Below the pieces are notes generated by a model. It searched no databases. It was not told the DNA's origin and saw only the letters and a list, made by a program, of their open reading frames with translations. From Thamnocephalis sphaerospora (Eukaryota; Zoopagomycota; Zoopagomycetes; Zoopagales; Sigmoideomycetaceae): a stretch of 22,859 nucleotides of DNA. Shown piece after piece: positions 1-9,324 of the stretch; the stretch's first letter is position 1; the number at the start of each line of letters is the position of its first letter. Location of the stretch: positions 1 to 22,859 of the forward strand of contig KZ992661.1 of NCBI GenBank assembly GCA_003614735.1, written 5' to 3'. The translations under genes and the position numbers were made by a program.

Positions 1-146
1 CAGCCTGGCCGCAGGCAGGGCGCAGGACGCACGTGCAGCGCCGGAGAGTAGGCGGAGATGCATGCTGCGTTGGCGGAGGAAAAGACAGAGACGCTTACGT
101 CGCTTCGTGTTTGTCTTTGCTTCTTCTGTGTCTTATACTGCTGCCA
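1..146. other. Left edge, upstream of the AIM19-like gene
   Basis: No gene can be called in these bases. They lie immediately upstream of the first in-frame ATG used for the AIM19-like model. Open frames run through them from 33 and 62, but they have no recognisable domain. Part of a 5' leader or an upstream exon of the next gene could be here. Confidence 0.3.
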
Positions 147-796
147 ATGACCGATCAGCCCGCGTCCAACCCTACTACGCCCGCCTCGGACGCGTCTGCG
201 CCCGTGCCAGCGTCACCTGGTCGACGACCAGCGCGTCGGTACCAGCCGTCGACCGTGTATGCGTCGGCCTGGTCCACCTCAGTGCTGCCCGCATGGATAA
301 CAGCGGCGACATGCAAGTATGCCCGACCGGCACGCTCAATCGCTGCAGGCACTGACTACTAGCTACTTGTGTTCCACGCACAGGCGGTGCCTTTCTGCCG
401 CTGGCTGCGCGACCGGCGTTGGCAGTGCCGTCAATGTTCCAGCTGACTGGTTTTACGGCGGCGTTCGGCATTGCCGGGTAAGTACCCGCGTACCAGGTTA
501 GAGCGCCGCAATATTGATGGCAGCGCAATGGTGACCAGGTATGCTATCCAGCAAGGAGATTCGGACAATGGCGCGGGTATCGCCACAGGTGGGCTGCAAC
601 GCATTAAGCCTGTATGCTCGCAAACATGCGCTGACTAGACCTGGTGCCTGCGGTAGCATGGTCGCTGACCTACCTGTTCCTCAATGGCCGGCAAGCGCTA
701 CGCACCATGCGTCCTGCACCATTACTGCTCGTAGGCCTGACGCTAGGCAATCTAGCGGCTTATGGAGGCCGTGCGCTGGACCAGTGGGTGGACTGA
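147..796 (+). CDS. AIM19: AIM19-like mitochondrial membrane protein, four exons (exon 1 join unresolved)
   Basis: Exons 2-4 at 384-477, 539-588 and 657-796 join in frame through GT-AG introns. They give a small hydrophobic protein with a Phe/Gly-rich membrane segment, a loop reading QQGDSDNGAGIATAWSLTYL, then a second membrane segment and a C-terminus GRALDQWVD. The GD-x-x-NG-x-G...AWS-x-x-Y loop between membrane helices matches what I recall of the fungal AIM19 family (altered inheritance of mitochondria, role poorly defined, mitochondrial membrane). Exon 1 is most likely 147 to about 316 (MTDQPAS..., ending before a GT at 317). That donor leaves phase 2 while exon 2 needs phase 1, so the join is one base out. 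Either a base is miscalled, or another donor is used (a weak one at 222 would keep frame). The gene converges on POLA2, with 47 bp between stop codons. The family assignment is moderate; the reality of exons 2-4 is strong. Confidence 0.55.
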
Positions 797-843
797 GCCA
801 TGAGACTAAAACACAGACCGATAGATATATTCGCCACAAACGC

Positions 844-3493
844 TTACACGCGCACAATCTCCACTTTGGTACGCTCCGATATTTTGTGAGTCAGTCGACT
901 GCTGGCTTCGGTGGTGTAGAAGAGCTCGGATGCAAACGGATGGACGGTGATGCGTGCAAAGGTGCCGCCAGCCTGCTTGCGCGATAGGCGACCTGGATTG
1001 ATGCACAGTGCACCCGAGCCAATCGTCTGTATCGACAGTGGGTCAGTAGCGTATAGGATAGTCGCAGAGGAAACAGCATCAATGCAATGCGTACCTTGCA
1101 AAAGTGGCGAAGCTGAGAGGGTAGAATCATGAGGTCTGGCTGCTGGTAGAGAGAAAGCGCACTGGCATGTTCCGTGTCTACATGCTCGCCCAAAGCAGGC
1201 GGATAAAGGGGATACAGACTAGCGAGCAACGACACGAAATAAGCATTGCTAGCGCCATCGCCAAAGCACCGAATGTCTGCCTACCTGCGCTGCTCCAGCA
1301 GATGTCCGGCGAGGCGTGCAAGTCGATCGGACACGTTGGGCGATTGGGCAATCTCTTCCTGACTGATATGCATCAGCACATCGGTGCTCGCCAGTGCAAC
1401 ATGCACTTCGTTGATGCGGAACTGTACAGGATTAGGCCAGCAAAGTGGCGTGTTTGTCATCTTGTTGGCAGTGTTGGTGGACCATTGCAACGAGTCAGAT
1501 GTAGCGAATTCGTTGTGATCACTAGTACGCCTACCTTGGCGGATGTCAGTGTCGACAGATCCAGCGGTGCTTGCGGAAGCGACATGTACTCTGTGATCAG
1601 ATCGTCGGTCGAAGGTACCAGTGCAATACGAGTGGCCGGGCACCGAGCTAGCGTGTCCATAATGGGTGCGAGGATCTGGTCAGCAAACAGCTCATCCGGG
1701 AATCGGTCGGCTTGGCCTCGCAGCGTTAGCGGATGCTGACGATCAAGGAACGGGCCCATCTGCAGGTACGCAGCAGACGGGTCAGTCGAGACAGTGCTTG
1801 TCTGCGCAACGCGCTTAAATGTGCAACACGTACGAAAATAGCCAGATCTGGCCGACTGCGTTCTACTGCATCAAGCAGAGCTAGCAGTGGCTCAAAATTG
1901 AGGCTGTCGTCTAGGGTGTATGGACCAGCTGCTACCATGATACCAAGGGGTTTTTTGCTGTCACCAGAGGCGGTGATGTGATAGTCGCGCAGTTGTGCAA
2001 GTGGCATCTTTGGTACAGGCAGCGGCGGTGGCTGGCGTGGGTGCGTTAGCGTAAACCATTATGCTGCACATGTCTTTTATCGCAGCATTGAAAGTAGCCT
2101 ACCAGATAAAGCTTAGTGGCCATAAAGTAGTCGCCAGTCCTGTTGGTACCCTGTAGCCCCACAATCTAGCCGTTCACAGCCGTCAGTCGCGCCGCCTAAA
2201 CCGGCCGTGTTTATACACCACAGTGTTTACCTGGCCAGGAAAGAGCGCAAACGACGGCAGTGCCTCCAGACGAAGACGTGTACGTATGCCACCGCCAATG
2301 CTAAACTTGGTCTCCAGTAGCACCGAGGCATCATTAAGACGTGCATCACTGTCGCAGCAGATTCTCCCTACGGTGACCACCTCTTCCTAGTAGCGCAGAA
2401 ACGGGTTGGCTCAGCAGAATGATGCACTGCACTGTACATCTTCACGCACCTGGCTGGGGAAATTTGGGTTGCACCATTCGAGCAGTTGATGCGTTTCTGC
2501 TACAACAGAGCCAATTTCTTCAATACGATGATCCAACGCTACAGTGCACGCTGCATCAGTGTCTGGTCGGCCCTGTATTTTCGACCGAGGCACAGACGAC
2601 CACGCACCTGCTGCTTTCTGCATGAGCTTCTCAAACATGTACCGATAACCCGCTTCTTGCTGCGCCTCCAGCAGTACGATTTCACATGCACTAGTTGTCG
2701 CACGCGAGGGTGGAAAGCTGCCGAGATTCTCATTGTAACACTCCTCGACCGCACCCTTGTTGGTCCGTGCTTCAAACTTTGCCGTCTGCGGCGAGGAGCT
2801 AGGCACATCAGATTCGACATGGCGCAGCGTGAGCACCGTATGCAGTCGCCTGATTAGTAATATGGCCTTACATTGAGAGTGCCGATAGTGCGTCGACGCC
2901 ATCGCTAGCCAGGTCCGGCTGCAAACGTGCTGTAGGTGTGGCCAGCACACCGGCCCGCAGCTTGGAGCGCGCTGGGGTAGCGGTCACGCGAGCACGCTTG
3001 GCAGGGCTGTTCTCCGGCATGCCACCTTGTAGTCTACGCGCTGCCGTTAGCGCGTGCAGGTCGTGCTTCTGCCGCTGCCGCGTACATGGACTTTAGCGCT
3101 GCGTCGTCAAACACCATGCTGGCGTCCAGCAACATGTCGGCCGCCTGCCCGTTGTCGTGGACCTGGGACATTTTGTGAGCATTCTTGCGCACTTCCTCAC
3201 CAAGGAGGCGCAAATTATCGTCGGTGAGAATGAGAATGTCGCCCTGCTTGCTTTGGCGGAAACAGCATGCTTCCCAGTGAGCGTGCAGATCGTCGACCGA
3301 CAGCGCGTGCAGGCGGCAGAGGGATTGCACTGTTGCCGCGCGTGGTCAGAATTAGCGTACGCGCCTACAGCTGTGCAGCCTGCGTGCTGCGCACGCGCGT
3401 GAGTAGACGCCACCTACACGTTGCCACCGCTTGTGGCGCCGCACCGTTGAGCGCGTCGGCAAAGTGGCGTTGAATGTCGCCTTCGTTCGTCAT
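844..3493 (-). CDS. POL12: DNA polymerase alpha-primase subunit B (POLA2/Pol12), complete, 12 exons
   Basis: Reading the minus strand, exons are 3493-3418, 3329-3086, 3033-2872, 2798-2608, 2538-2450, 2386-2231, 2165-2103, 2031-1834, 1759-1535, 1460-1285, 1218-1095 and 1026-844. All joins are GT-AG and in frame, giving 628 residues, normal for the family. The N-terminal helical domain (about 1-90, LCRLHALSVDDLHAHWEA) is the part that in Pol12 contacts partner proteins. A variable linker contains NSPAKRARV and is followed by FEKLMQKAAALDHRIEEIG. The OB fold begins near residue 255 (VTVGRICCDSDARLND; ALPSFALFPGQ). The inactivated phosphodiesterase-like domain starts near 356 (GIMVAAGPYTLDDSLNFEPL; VPSTDDL; LCWPNPVQFRINEV) and the protein ends KVEIVRV. 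The B subunit tethers the polymerase-primase to the replisome and has no catalytic activity of its own. The start is the first ATG upstream of the conserved N-terminus, preceded by a pyrimidine-rich leader. Introns are 52-88 nt. Confidence 0.95.
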
Positions 3494-3658
3494 GGTGCCA
3501 GGAAGTGGGCAAGCCGATGCAGCGAGCGCAGCCAGAAGGTGAGAAGCGGAGGAAAGTAGACGGCGCTGGAAAACGCGTCGTGTCGCATCGCGCCGTGCAA
3601 AACGCGCAGAATGATTACACTTTTGACACGAGGCTCACCTGCCACAACGCCAACCAAC
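3494..3658. promoter_or_regulatory. Upstream region of POLA2 (probable promoter)
   Basis: This lies directly upstream of the POLA2 ATG on the minus strand. Its minus-strand sequence next to the ATG is pyrimidine-rich, like the leaders of the other genes here. No TATA box is evident, which suits a housekeeping gene. If the alternative plus-strand model starting at ATG 3659 were real, this would be a bidirectional promoter. Confidence 0.35.
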
Positions 3659-3689
3659 ATGGTCAAGCCGATCATCCGCCCAGATCCCA

Positions 3690-4007
3690 TCACGCAGTGA
3701 ACGATACCAATGCATTCTGTATAGCGCAAGCTGTGGGCGCCTTGAAAGTGCCGGACAGCATGCAATATGCGGCATGTGCCTTGCTGGGCCCCAAGCCAGC
3801 GTCAACGGTAAGCCATGCTTGCATGTTTGCCGCAAGCATTACCTGCTGGCCATCCTCCAGTCGAGTGTGGATCAACATAACGACTGTCCACTGTTACCCT
3901 TATGTGTGCTGAGTCTGTGGTCAGTGTAGCTCTTGCGGTCAGACAAGGTTTTGCCGATGTTGCCATCTGGTCTCCAGTGACTCAAGTGCATCAAAAGGAG
4001 ATGCCAT
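3690..4007 (-). CDS. Possible small gene, unrecognised (low confidence)
   Basis: A minus-strand model begins at ATG 4007 with an amphipathic stretch, MASPFDALESLETRWQHRQN. It could splice from 3945 to 3890 across a 54-nt intron that ends in AACAG and contains CTGAC. The second exon reads LIHTRLEDGQQ and then either continues open or uses a donor (GTAATG) at about 3854, ending at a stop at 3690-3692. The first donor (GTCTGA) is poor. I recognise no family. A competing plus-strand model starts at ATG 3659 (MVKPIIRPDPIT), splices 3696 to 3759 and uses a donor after 3807. The two models overlap, so at most one is right. Confidence 0.2.
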
Positions 4008-4325
4008 GCATCCTGCGGGCGCAGACTGCATGCTTTCACGGCGCGATTTCGCTGGTTGGCGTGCTGGTCACCGCTACCACTCATTGCGTGCGTGCAGCGT
4101 CCACAGGGTGTGTTTGCGGCCCGTTTCCCGACCGCCGCGCTCGACAAGGCGACATGACAGACATGCAGCCGTGGCTGTATGGCGCTATTGCACGCAATGC
4201 TAGTGTGTGGATCGTTGCTGCATGCTGCATTGCGATGCTGCTTGTCGCCTGATCCGACGCATCCTCTCCCATTGTATGCGCGCCATCGGCCCGTCACTGT
4301 CGCTGCTGCGGCCAAACGCGCGCGC

Positions 4326-4334
4326 TATATATAT
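4326..4334 (+). promoter_or_regulatory. TATA-like element upstream of the Asp/His-rich gene
   Basis: An uninterrupted TATATATAT lies in otherwise GC-rich sequence, about 187 bp before the ATG at 4521. The leader between them is C/T-rich and contains CTAACTCAG at about 4456-4464, which could be the 3' end of a leader intron. The role is inferred from position and composition only. Confidence 0.4.
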
Positions 4335-4520
4335 GTGCCGGCCCCACTTTGCAGATCGTTCGCTACACGACATCGCCCCTTCATCTCGCTGGTGCCATCC
4401 TACTATTTACGGACAAGCGATCCCTGCCCACTTGCTCACCTGGCGTACCTTGGCGCTAACTCAGTTAATCCCTCCATAGCTGCACATCGCTACACCAAAC
4501 CTCTATATCTCTCCTTCACC

Positions 4521-6323
4521 ATGCTGCATACACTGAAGATTGTATCTCTGCTCGTTGTGTGCGCCGGCGCAGTCCAACTGGTTGCCGCTGCGCCCAGCTA
4601 CAGCAGCACCCAGGATGCCGCTGTTCCAAGCGAATTCCAACATGACGCTGGGCATGCCCCTCTAGAAGCACACAGCGGCAACCCAGTGTCCGCTTCCACC
4701 GACAAATCTGAGCCACACACTGATGAGGCAGGTCAGATTGTGCCAGGGCCAACAAACCAAGCTACCCCGGACTTTCTCAAGGACACGCTCTTCAATTTGC
4801 CGGCATCCATGGCCAATGATGCCAACCATTCAGGCAACCAGGATGCCAAGCCATCACCTGCGGCTGACAATGTAAATGGCACCCCCAGGGATCTGAGCCA
4901 GCCATCAAGCAAGGATGCTCATGATGATTTGTTCGACGCTGCTGAGGACCGCGAGGATGAGAAATACAATGAGCAGCGTGACGTCGATGATCACGACGAC
5001 GACGACGACGCCGACGACGACAATGACTACGACGAGCAACCAAAGAAGCCGCAGCACAATGATGGTCACAACTCGAGTGATCATGGCAAGAGCAACAACG
5101 ACACTGCTGATCATGGCAAGAACGATAACGACACTGCCGGCCATGGCAAACATGATGACAGCAACGGCAGTGGTGATCATACTGCTCAGCCACCGGCAGT
5201 GCCGCAAGATGGTAGCAACCATGGTTCGGCTGGCGGACCCTCAAGCACTCAATACTCTGATGATCGCCACGACAACAACCAAGGTCATGGCACTGACGAG
5301 CATGCCAAAGAGTCGCACCACGGTGCTGACCACGACACCGCGGACCAGCACACTGGCACCATTGACAACTCCGAGGGTCACCACGAGACCAACCATGGCC
5401 AAGACACGGCTGAGCAGGCCAAGGAAGTGCACTATGATGCCGGCCATGACACCACTGGCACCTACGCTGCTTCTGCAGATCACTTTGACGGCCATTCCGG
5501 CAACACCCACAACCACGATACTACTGGTCACGTAGAGGTGCCGCATTCTGATGCCAACAACGACGCTACTGGTATGCACACCGATGCTGTCCAGTATTCG
5601 GAGGGTCAGGACAACAGCAGCCACGACCACGATGCCAGCGCGCACGTCAACGAGCCACACCACGATGACCATCACGAGCCCACCGGTACTTCCAACGTTG
5701 TCGTCTATTCGGAACAGCCGCACTCTGGTGGCCACGGCTCGAACGAGGACGGCCACGGTGCAGGCGATGAGCGCCCAAAGACCTACGACGAAAACAGCCA
5801 CGACTCGATCAGCGAGCATGTTCATACTCCTGAACGTTCGCTGAAGCATCATGGCAACGAGCAGCATGCAAGCGAACAAGAGCACGCCAAGGATGACGAT
5901 GTGGTTAGCGAGCAGACTGAGACTGTCAAGTATGCTAAAGTACAATACGACAACAGCCAAAACTCGGATGCTCAGGTGCCTCATGTCGATGAGCCTGCAG
6001 TGCCACACCACGAAGACGCCCAGGTGCCTCATGTCAACGAGAATACGGTGCCGCACCACGATGATGATGCCCAGAACCCGACTGGCCAACAGCCCAGTGC
6101 CGGTGGTTATTCAGGCGTAAGCTACGACATCCAAAAGACCAGCGTGCCTGCAGCTGTGCACTCGAGCGCAAACGACCAGGCGGCAGTGCAGCACGACAGC
6201 GCCTACAGTGCAGTGAACGTTAGCCGCCCCCGCCGGAAATGCCACCGCAAGCAGGGCCATCGCCCGGCTGTCGCTGAGCCGGCACCAGCCAGCGGCCAGA
6301 CCCCTGCCACTGCCGCATACTAG
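4521..6323 (+). CDS. Secreted Asp/His-rich repeat protein, 600 aa
   Basis: The open frame extends upstream to 4179, but the start is placed at 4521. That ATG has a CACC context, lies downstream of a TATA element and opens a clear signal peptide (LKIVSLLVVCAGAVQLVAAA, cleavage near residue 24). The mature protein is strongly hydrophilic and rich in His, Asp, Asn, Gly and Thr. It has an acidic run with poly-Asp near residues 154-172, three 10-residue DHGK..NDTA repeats (about 187-216), four to five diverged 38-residue repeats (about 245-425) and two 16-residue repeats with AQVPHV and VPHH (about 484-515). A short basic segment follows (RPRRKCHRKQGHR), then a Pro/Ala tail. No enzyme domain or GPI-type tail is visible. 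Clustered His and Asp could bind divalent metals; that is inference. I recognise no named family. The gene has no introns, unlike its housekeeping neighbours. Confidence 0.85.
   Translation: MLHTLKIVSLLVVCAGAVQLVAAAPSYSSTQDAAVPSEFQHDAGHAPLEAHSGNPVSASTDKSEPHTDEAGQIVPGPTNQATPDFLKDTLFNLPASMANDANHSGNQDAKPSPAADNVNGTPRDLSQPSSKDAHDDLFDAAEDREDEKYNEQRDVDDHDDDDDADDDNDYDEQPKKPQHNDGHNSSDHGKSNNDTADHGKNDNDTAGHGKHDDSNGSGDHTAQPPAVPQDGSNHGSAGGPSSTQYSDDRHDNNQGHGTDEHAKESHHGADHDTADQHTGTIDNSEGHHETNHGQDTAEQAKEVHYDAGHDTTGTYAASADHFDGHSGNTHNHDTTGHVEVPHSDANNDATGMHTDAVQYSEGQDNSSHDHDASAHVNEPHHDDHHEPTGTSNVVVYSEQPHSGGHGSNEDGHGAGDERPKTYDENSHDSISEHVHTPERSLKHHGNEQHASEQEHAKDDDVVSEQTETVKYAKVQYDNSQNSDAQVPHVDEPAVPHHEDAQVPHVNENTVPHHDDDAQNPTGQQPSAGGYSGVSYDIQKTSVPAAVHSSANDQAAVQHDSAYSAVNVSRPRRKCHRKQGHRPAVAEPAPASGQTPATAAY
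5079..5168 (+). repeat. Three tandem 30-bp units coding a 10-aa His/Asp/Asn repeat
   Basis: Units at 5079-5108, 5109-5138 and 5139-5168 encode DHGKSNNDTA, DHGKNDNDTA and GHGKHDDSNG. The first two are nearly identical; the third has drifted. Confidence 0.85.
5253..5795 (+). repeat. Diverged 38-aa (114-bp) tandem repeat
   Basis: Aligned by the Tyr/Phe-Ser/Asp-Asp/Glu-Gly start, units fall at 5253-5366, 5367-5480, 5481-5594 and 5595-5705 (37 aa), with a partial fifth from 5706. Each has an opening aromatic or polar pair plus D/E-G, a middle HDT/QDT-A block, then a HxDAxxDxTGT-like block. Identity between units is low enough that the repeat is easy to miss at DNA level. Confidence 0.7.
5970..6065 (+). 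repeat. Two tandem 48-bp units coding a 16-aa repeat
   Basis: Units 5970-6017 and 6018-6065 encode AQVPHVDEPAVPHHED and AQVPHVNENTVPHHDD. This is a recent-looking duplication near the C-terminus of the Asp/His-rich protein. Confidence 0.85.
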
Positions 6324-6509
6324 ACGTGCGCTTGCAGCGTCGTTTCCAGAAACCGCGGTTGGCGCCCGCCGTCTGCCACCCTGACCACCTCTCCATTTTC
6401 CTACCCCGCTCCGGCATTTCCCCGCAGCATTCTGTGCCACTACTGTTTTCATTCCGATGGTGTATCCTCCGAATGCGCAGGCGCACTGTAGGACGACCTT
6501 GATGGTCCA

Positions 6510-6515
6510 AATAAA
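6510..6515 (+). terminator. AATAAA polyadenylation signal
   Basis: An exact AATAAA lies 187 bp after the stop codon of the Asp/His-rich gene and about 95 bp before the start of the next gene, so it fits as that gene's poly(A) signal. Confidence 0.5.
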
Positions 6516-6573
6516 GACAAACATCTACTAACAGTTTGCACAGACCACGCCGTCTGCTTCCGCATCCACCCGT

Positions 6574-6590
6574 CTCACTCACTCACTCAC
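6574..6590. repeat. Short CTCA tetranucleotide repeat
   Basis: Four copies of CTCA/TCAC lie just upstream of the TMEM14 start, in its presumed 5' leader. It is a simple repeat. Confidence 0.6.
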
Positions 6591-6610
6591 TCTCCTATTG
6601 CACCAGTATC

Positions 6611-7149
6611 ATGGCTCAGCATCCTGCGTATACTATGGCCGGCCTTTGTGAGTGTAGTGCTGGTGTCTGCCCCGGCTGAACGCGTGTTTAGCTGACGCGC
6701 TACACAGGTGCCGTTGGCGGTATTATTGGCTACGCCAAGGGCCGCTCGGTGCCGTCTTTGGTGGCTGGCCTGGCCTTTGGCGCTGCCTACGGTGTCTCGG
6801 GGTAAGCAGCAGCAGTCGGCTGGACGTACGCCGAGCACATTCTCAGATTCATTGCGCACGCGTGCTTGCTGCAGCTACTTGATTCAGCAAAACAAAGACC
6901 ATGGCCATGACTTGGCTGCTGGTACGTCTCAGCGCACACGCGAGTGTATGTTTTGCTGTGGCGCCAGGCTGCTCACTCGCACGCGCTGCCATACTTGCCT
7001 TTGCAGCCACTTCGTCTGTACTTATGATGGCGATGCTGCCGCGCGGCCTACGCACTCGCAAGCCAGTGCCAATGATGCTTGCCTCGGCGGGTATCCTATC
7101 GGGCGCCTATCACTTCCGCAAGGCTTACGAAGAGCGCTACGGCGTGTAG
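6611..7149 (+). CDS. TMEM14 family small membrane protein, four exons, 106 aa
   Basis: Exons 6611-6647, 6708-6801, 6875-6921 and 7007-7149 join in frame with canonical donors (GTGAGT, GTAAGC, GTACGT). The product begins MAQHPAYTMAGL and continues with GGIIGYAKGRSVPSLVAGLA, the TMEM14 signature of a glycine-rich helix, a short Lys/Ser loop and another helix. It then has MMAMLPRGLRTRKPVPMMLA and a final helix before HFRKAYEERYGV. Length and the four hydrophobic segments fit the family, which sits in mitochondrial or ER membranes and in animals has been linked to haem precursor transport. The start is the ATG directly before the first helix. A variant poly(A) signal (AATAAG, about 7316-7321) follows. 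Confidence 0.92.
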
Positions 7150-8524
7150 CTGGCACGCATCTATGGCGACACACTGCATCAGAGTGAACACAGATGTGTG
7201 CCTTGCGCTTTGCGATCCTGCGACGCTTGTTGGCAGACGGCGATGCACATGTCACATGAAATGCAATTATTGTCCTCTCAATCATTACTGCCGCAGGCTG
7301 TGTCTGATCATGCGATAATAAGACGCAACCCATGAAGCACATGTGCTGGCGTTGCGGCACCGTCGAGGCCGCAGGGGGAAGGCGCTGGCAGTAGCGGCAG
7401 TGGGAGCGCAGGCGCCTGCGGTCGTGACGGCGGCCGTGGCAGCCTGTGTTTGCACAATGACTGCAGCCGGATGGATCGCCGACACATGCCGAGTGGCGCG
7501 CATGCCCGGTTGCAGGTACGGCCAGCATGGTGAAGCATCGGACAAAGGTGCCTGTGTCCAGCCGGCGAGTATCGCCACGGGCAACCTACACATCGATACG
7601 CTTGGTCCGCCTACCGCCCGATCATCGTCGGACCGCCGACTGGCTCGCCGATAGCCGGTGCAAACGAACCTGGTGCGAGCAACGTGGGTGCACGACGTAA
7701 TTTAGCATGCGCAGCCATCCACGCGACTGCCCCGACCGTTCCGTTACGTGAAGCGTGCGTGCGTGCGCCGTTTTCACACCGCTAGCCTTCATGACGCGTA
7801 ACTCTGCGCTTGCGCTGATGATCAGCGCGGCTCATTTGCCGGCCGACTGTTCGTCCACATCGTGCATGCCATGCCGACCCGGCAGCCATGCCTTATCGTC
7901 GGTAGTGGCGGAGGCAGTGGCAGGCACAGTGATGGCGTGAGCGGCCGACGCGTACTGGCTCATCTCGTTGCGCCATCGATCGCGCAGTCCTGCCATCCTT
8001 TGATGCTACCTACTTGCCAGCTCTCCGCGGCCTGCTTCTACTTGCCATTGACGATAGTTTGTGCCGGAGTGGCGCTCACGCACCAGTCCATCTGCTCTCG
8101 CGCATGCATGTCTCCGTCATGCACCTCGCCATGCGTTGGCTCGACTGGTCCCCCATTCGCCCTCGACCTCTGCGCCAGCCTGCCTCCTCCTCCTCCTCAC
8201 ATGTGGCAGTCCGCCGACGGCTGGCGCTGTCGCTCAGCGTACACAGTACATGTGCTCAGCCTAGACACTGGACGGAGTACGCGTGGGTCCCGCGCGTGCG
8301 TGCACCACTGGCCCTGTTGCACTCGTCCACCCGGTCGTTCGTTCATTCGTGCCCGCTCGCTTCTTTGAACAGATCCAAATGGCGGCGATGGGAATTGTTC
8401 TCCATATCTGCTGGACCAACTTGGTGTTACCCTAATACCATAGCGCATCGCGACACGGCTCAGCCACGTAGGCTCTTGCCAGCGCTCGCTTGACCAGCAC
8501 GGCTCCCTTCCGACGCTACCAGAG
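7150..8524. other. Long stretch without a confident gene
   Basis: Several frames are open here, but none has a recognisable domain. The best candidate segments are on the minus strand: about 7795-7970 reads MSQYASAAHAITVPATASAT and on to a stop, and about 7620-7720 reads MAAHAKLRRAPTLLAPGSFA, followed by a donor-like GTAGGC and a matching acceptor about 63 nt further on. The exons could not be chained into one consistent protein. Plus-strand frames at 7343-7654 and 7862-8368 look like composition-driven open frames. A small intron-rich minus-strand gene remains possible. Confidence 0.3.
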
Positions 8525-8743
8525 ATGCAGCCGCCACCTAGTGCTGCATGCTGTGGGCGACGGCGGACCCAACGCGAGCGCATGACTACTGCGCCTGTAC
8601 AAAACCCGCTCATGCACGCTTGCTTCCGCGTACATATCCACCACACTCGCTTGCCCCGCCCCCTTTTGCCGCCGCCGTCACTGCTCTCTCGTCGCGCTCA
8701 TCCGCTGCTCCTTTCTCCGTCAACTATCTCACCTGCTTTTCAG

Positions 8744-8955
8744 GCCCACTGCTGTATTACTCTCTCGCTCTGCTCCTATTCGCCGGCTTCTCGTTGGCTC
8801 TCTGTCCACTCGGTTTGCCATTTGCTATCTCGACGGCGGTTAAAGATACTGTTGGCCTGTTTACCGGTGCCATCGCCATCGTACGTGCGCAAACACAAGC
8901 ATATTGCTACTCTCGCCTTGAGCTGCACTAGCGGCCGCCAGGTGCATACAGGTAG
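8744..8955 (+). CDS. Candidate 3' exons of a small hydrophobic protein (unrecognised)
   Basis: After a polypyrimidine stretch ending TTTTCAG, 8744-8880 encodes PLLYYSLALLLFAGFSLALC then PLGLPFAISTAVKDTVGLFT and GAIAIV, two membrane-like segments. A GTACGT donor follows at 8881. Splicing to CACTAG at 8931 would add RPPGAYR and a stop at 8953-8955. The 5' exons were not found; ATGs at 8381 and 8525 are possible starts but do not join in the right phase. No family is recognised. It could also be a C/T-rich promoter region that happens to be open. Confidence 0.3.
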
Positions 8956-9324
8956 GTGATCCGTGCAATGATGTTCACATCTGCGTGAATCTACCATGCC
9001 TTTACATCTAACCTCTTCCCCTCCTGCTATTTATCGGTTCGCCAGCCCATCTCGCAACTAATTCCTCTACTGCCTCGTTGCGTTACATCCGCCAGTCGCG
9101 AAATCAAGTAAGTAGTAGCAGTAGCAGTAGGCCATCCACATTACGCTGGTGGCCACTTGCTGTAAACCACCTTCTGGGAACCACCATCGCTAACGAATCG
9201 TGGCCATTTGGTACCACAGTAATATCCAGCGAACGTATTCACCTTGAACGCCGCCGCCACCAGTGTCGCTTGCCTACTTGTCCCTCCACACACGTACTCA
9301 CTCACACACATACACGCTTACACC

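Noticed and set aside
2850-2871. A 22-nt intron in POLA2 (GTAAGG to ATCAG), which would keep the reading frame
   Set aside because: The same donor spliced to the AG at 2800-2799 gives a normal 73-nt intron and also keeps frame, which fits the other introns here.
4179-4520. N-terminal extension of the Asp/His-rich gene to ATG 4179
   Set aside because: It would bury the signal peptide 114 residues inside and place the TATA element within the coding region. The sequence is leader-like.
5241-6089. 282-codon hydrophobic Val/Ile-rich frame antisense to the Asp/His-rich gene
   Set aside because: Antisense of GAC/CAC/GAT codons reads as Val/Ile/Met, which creates false membrane-like sequence. The plus frame has a signal peptide and in-frame repeats.
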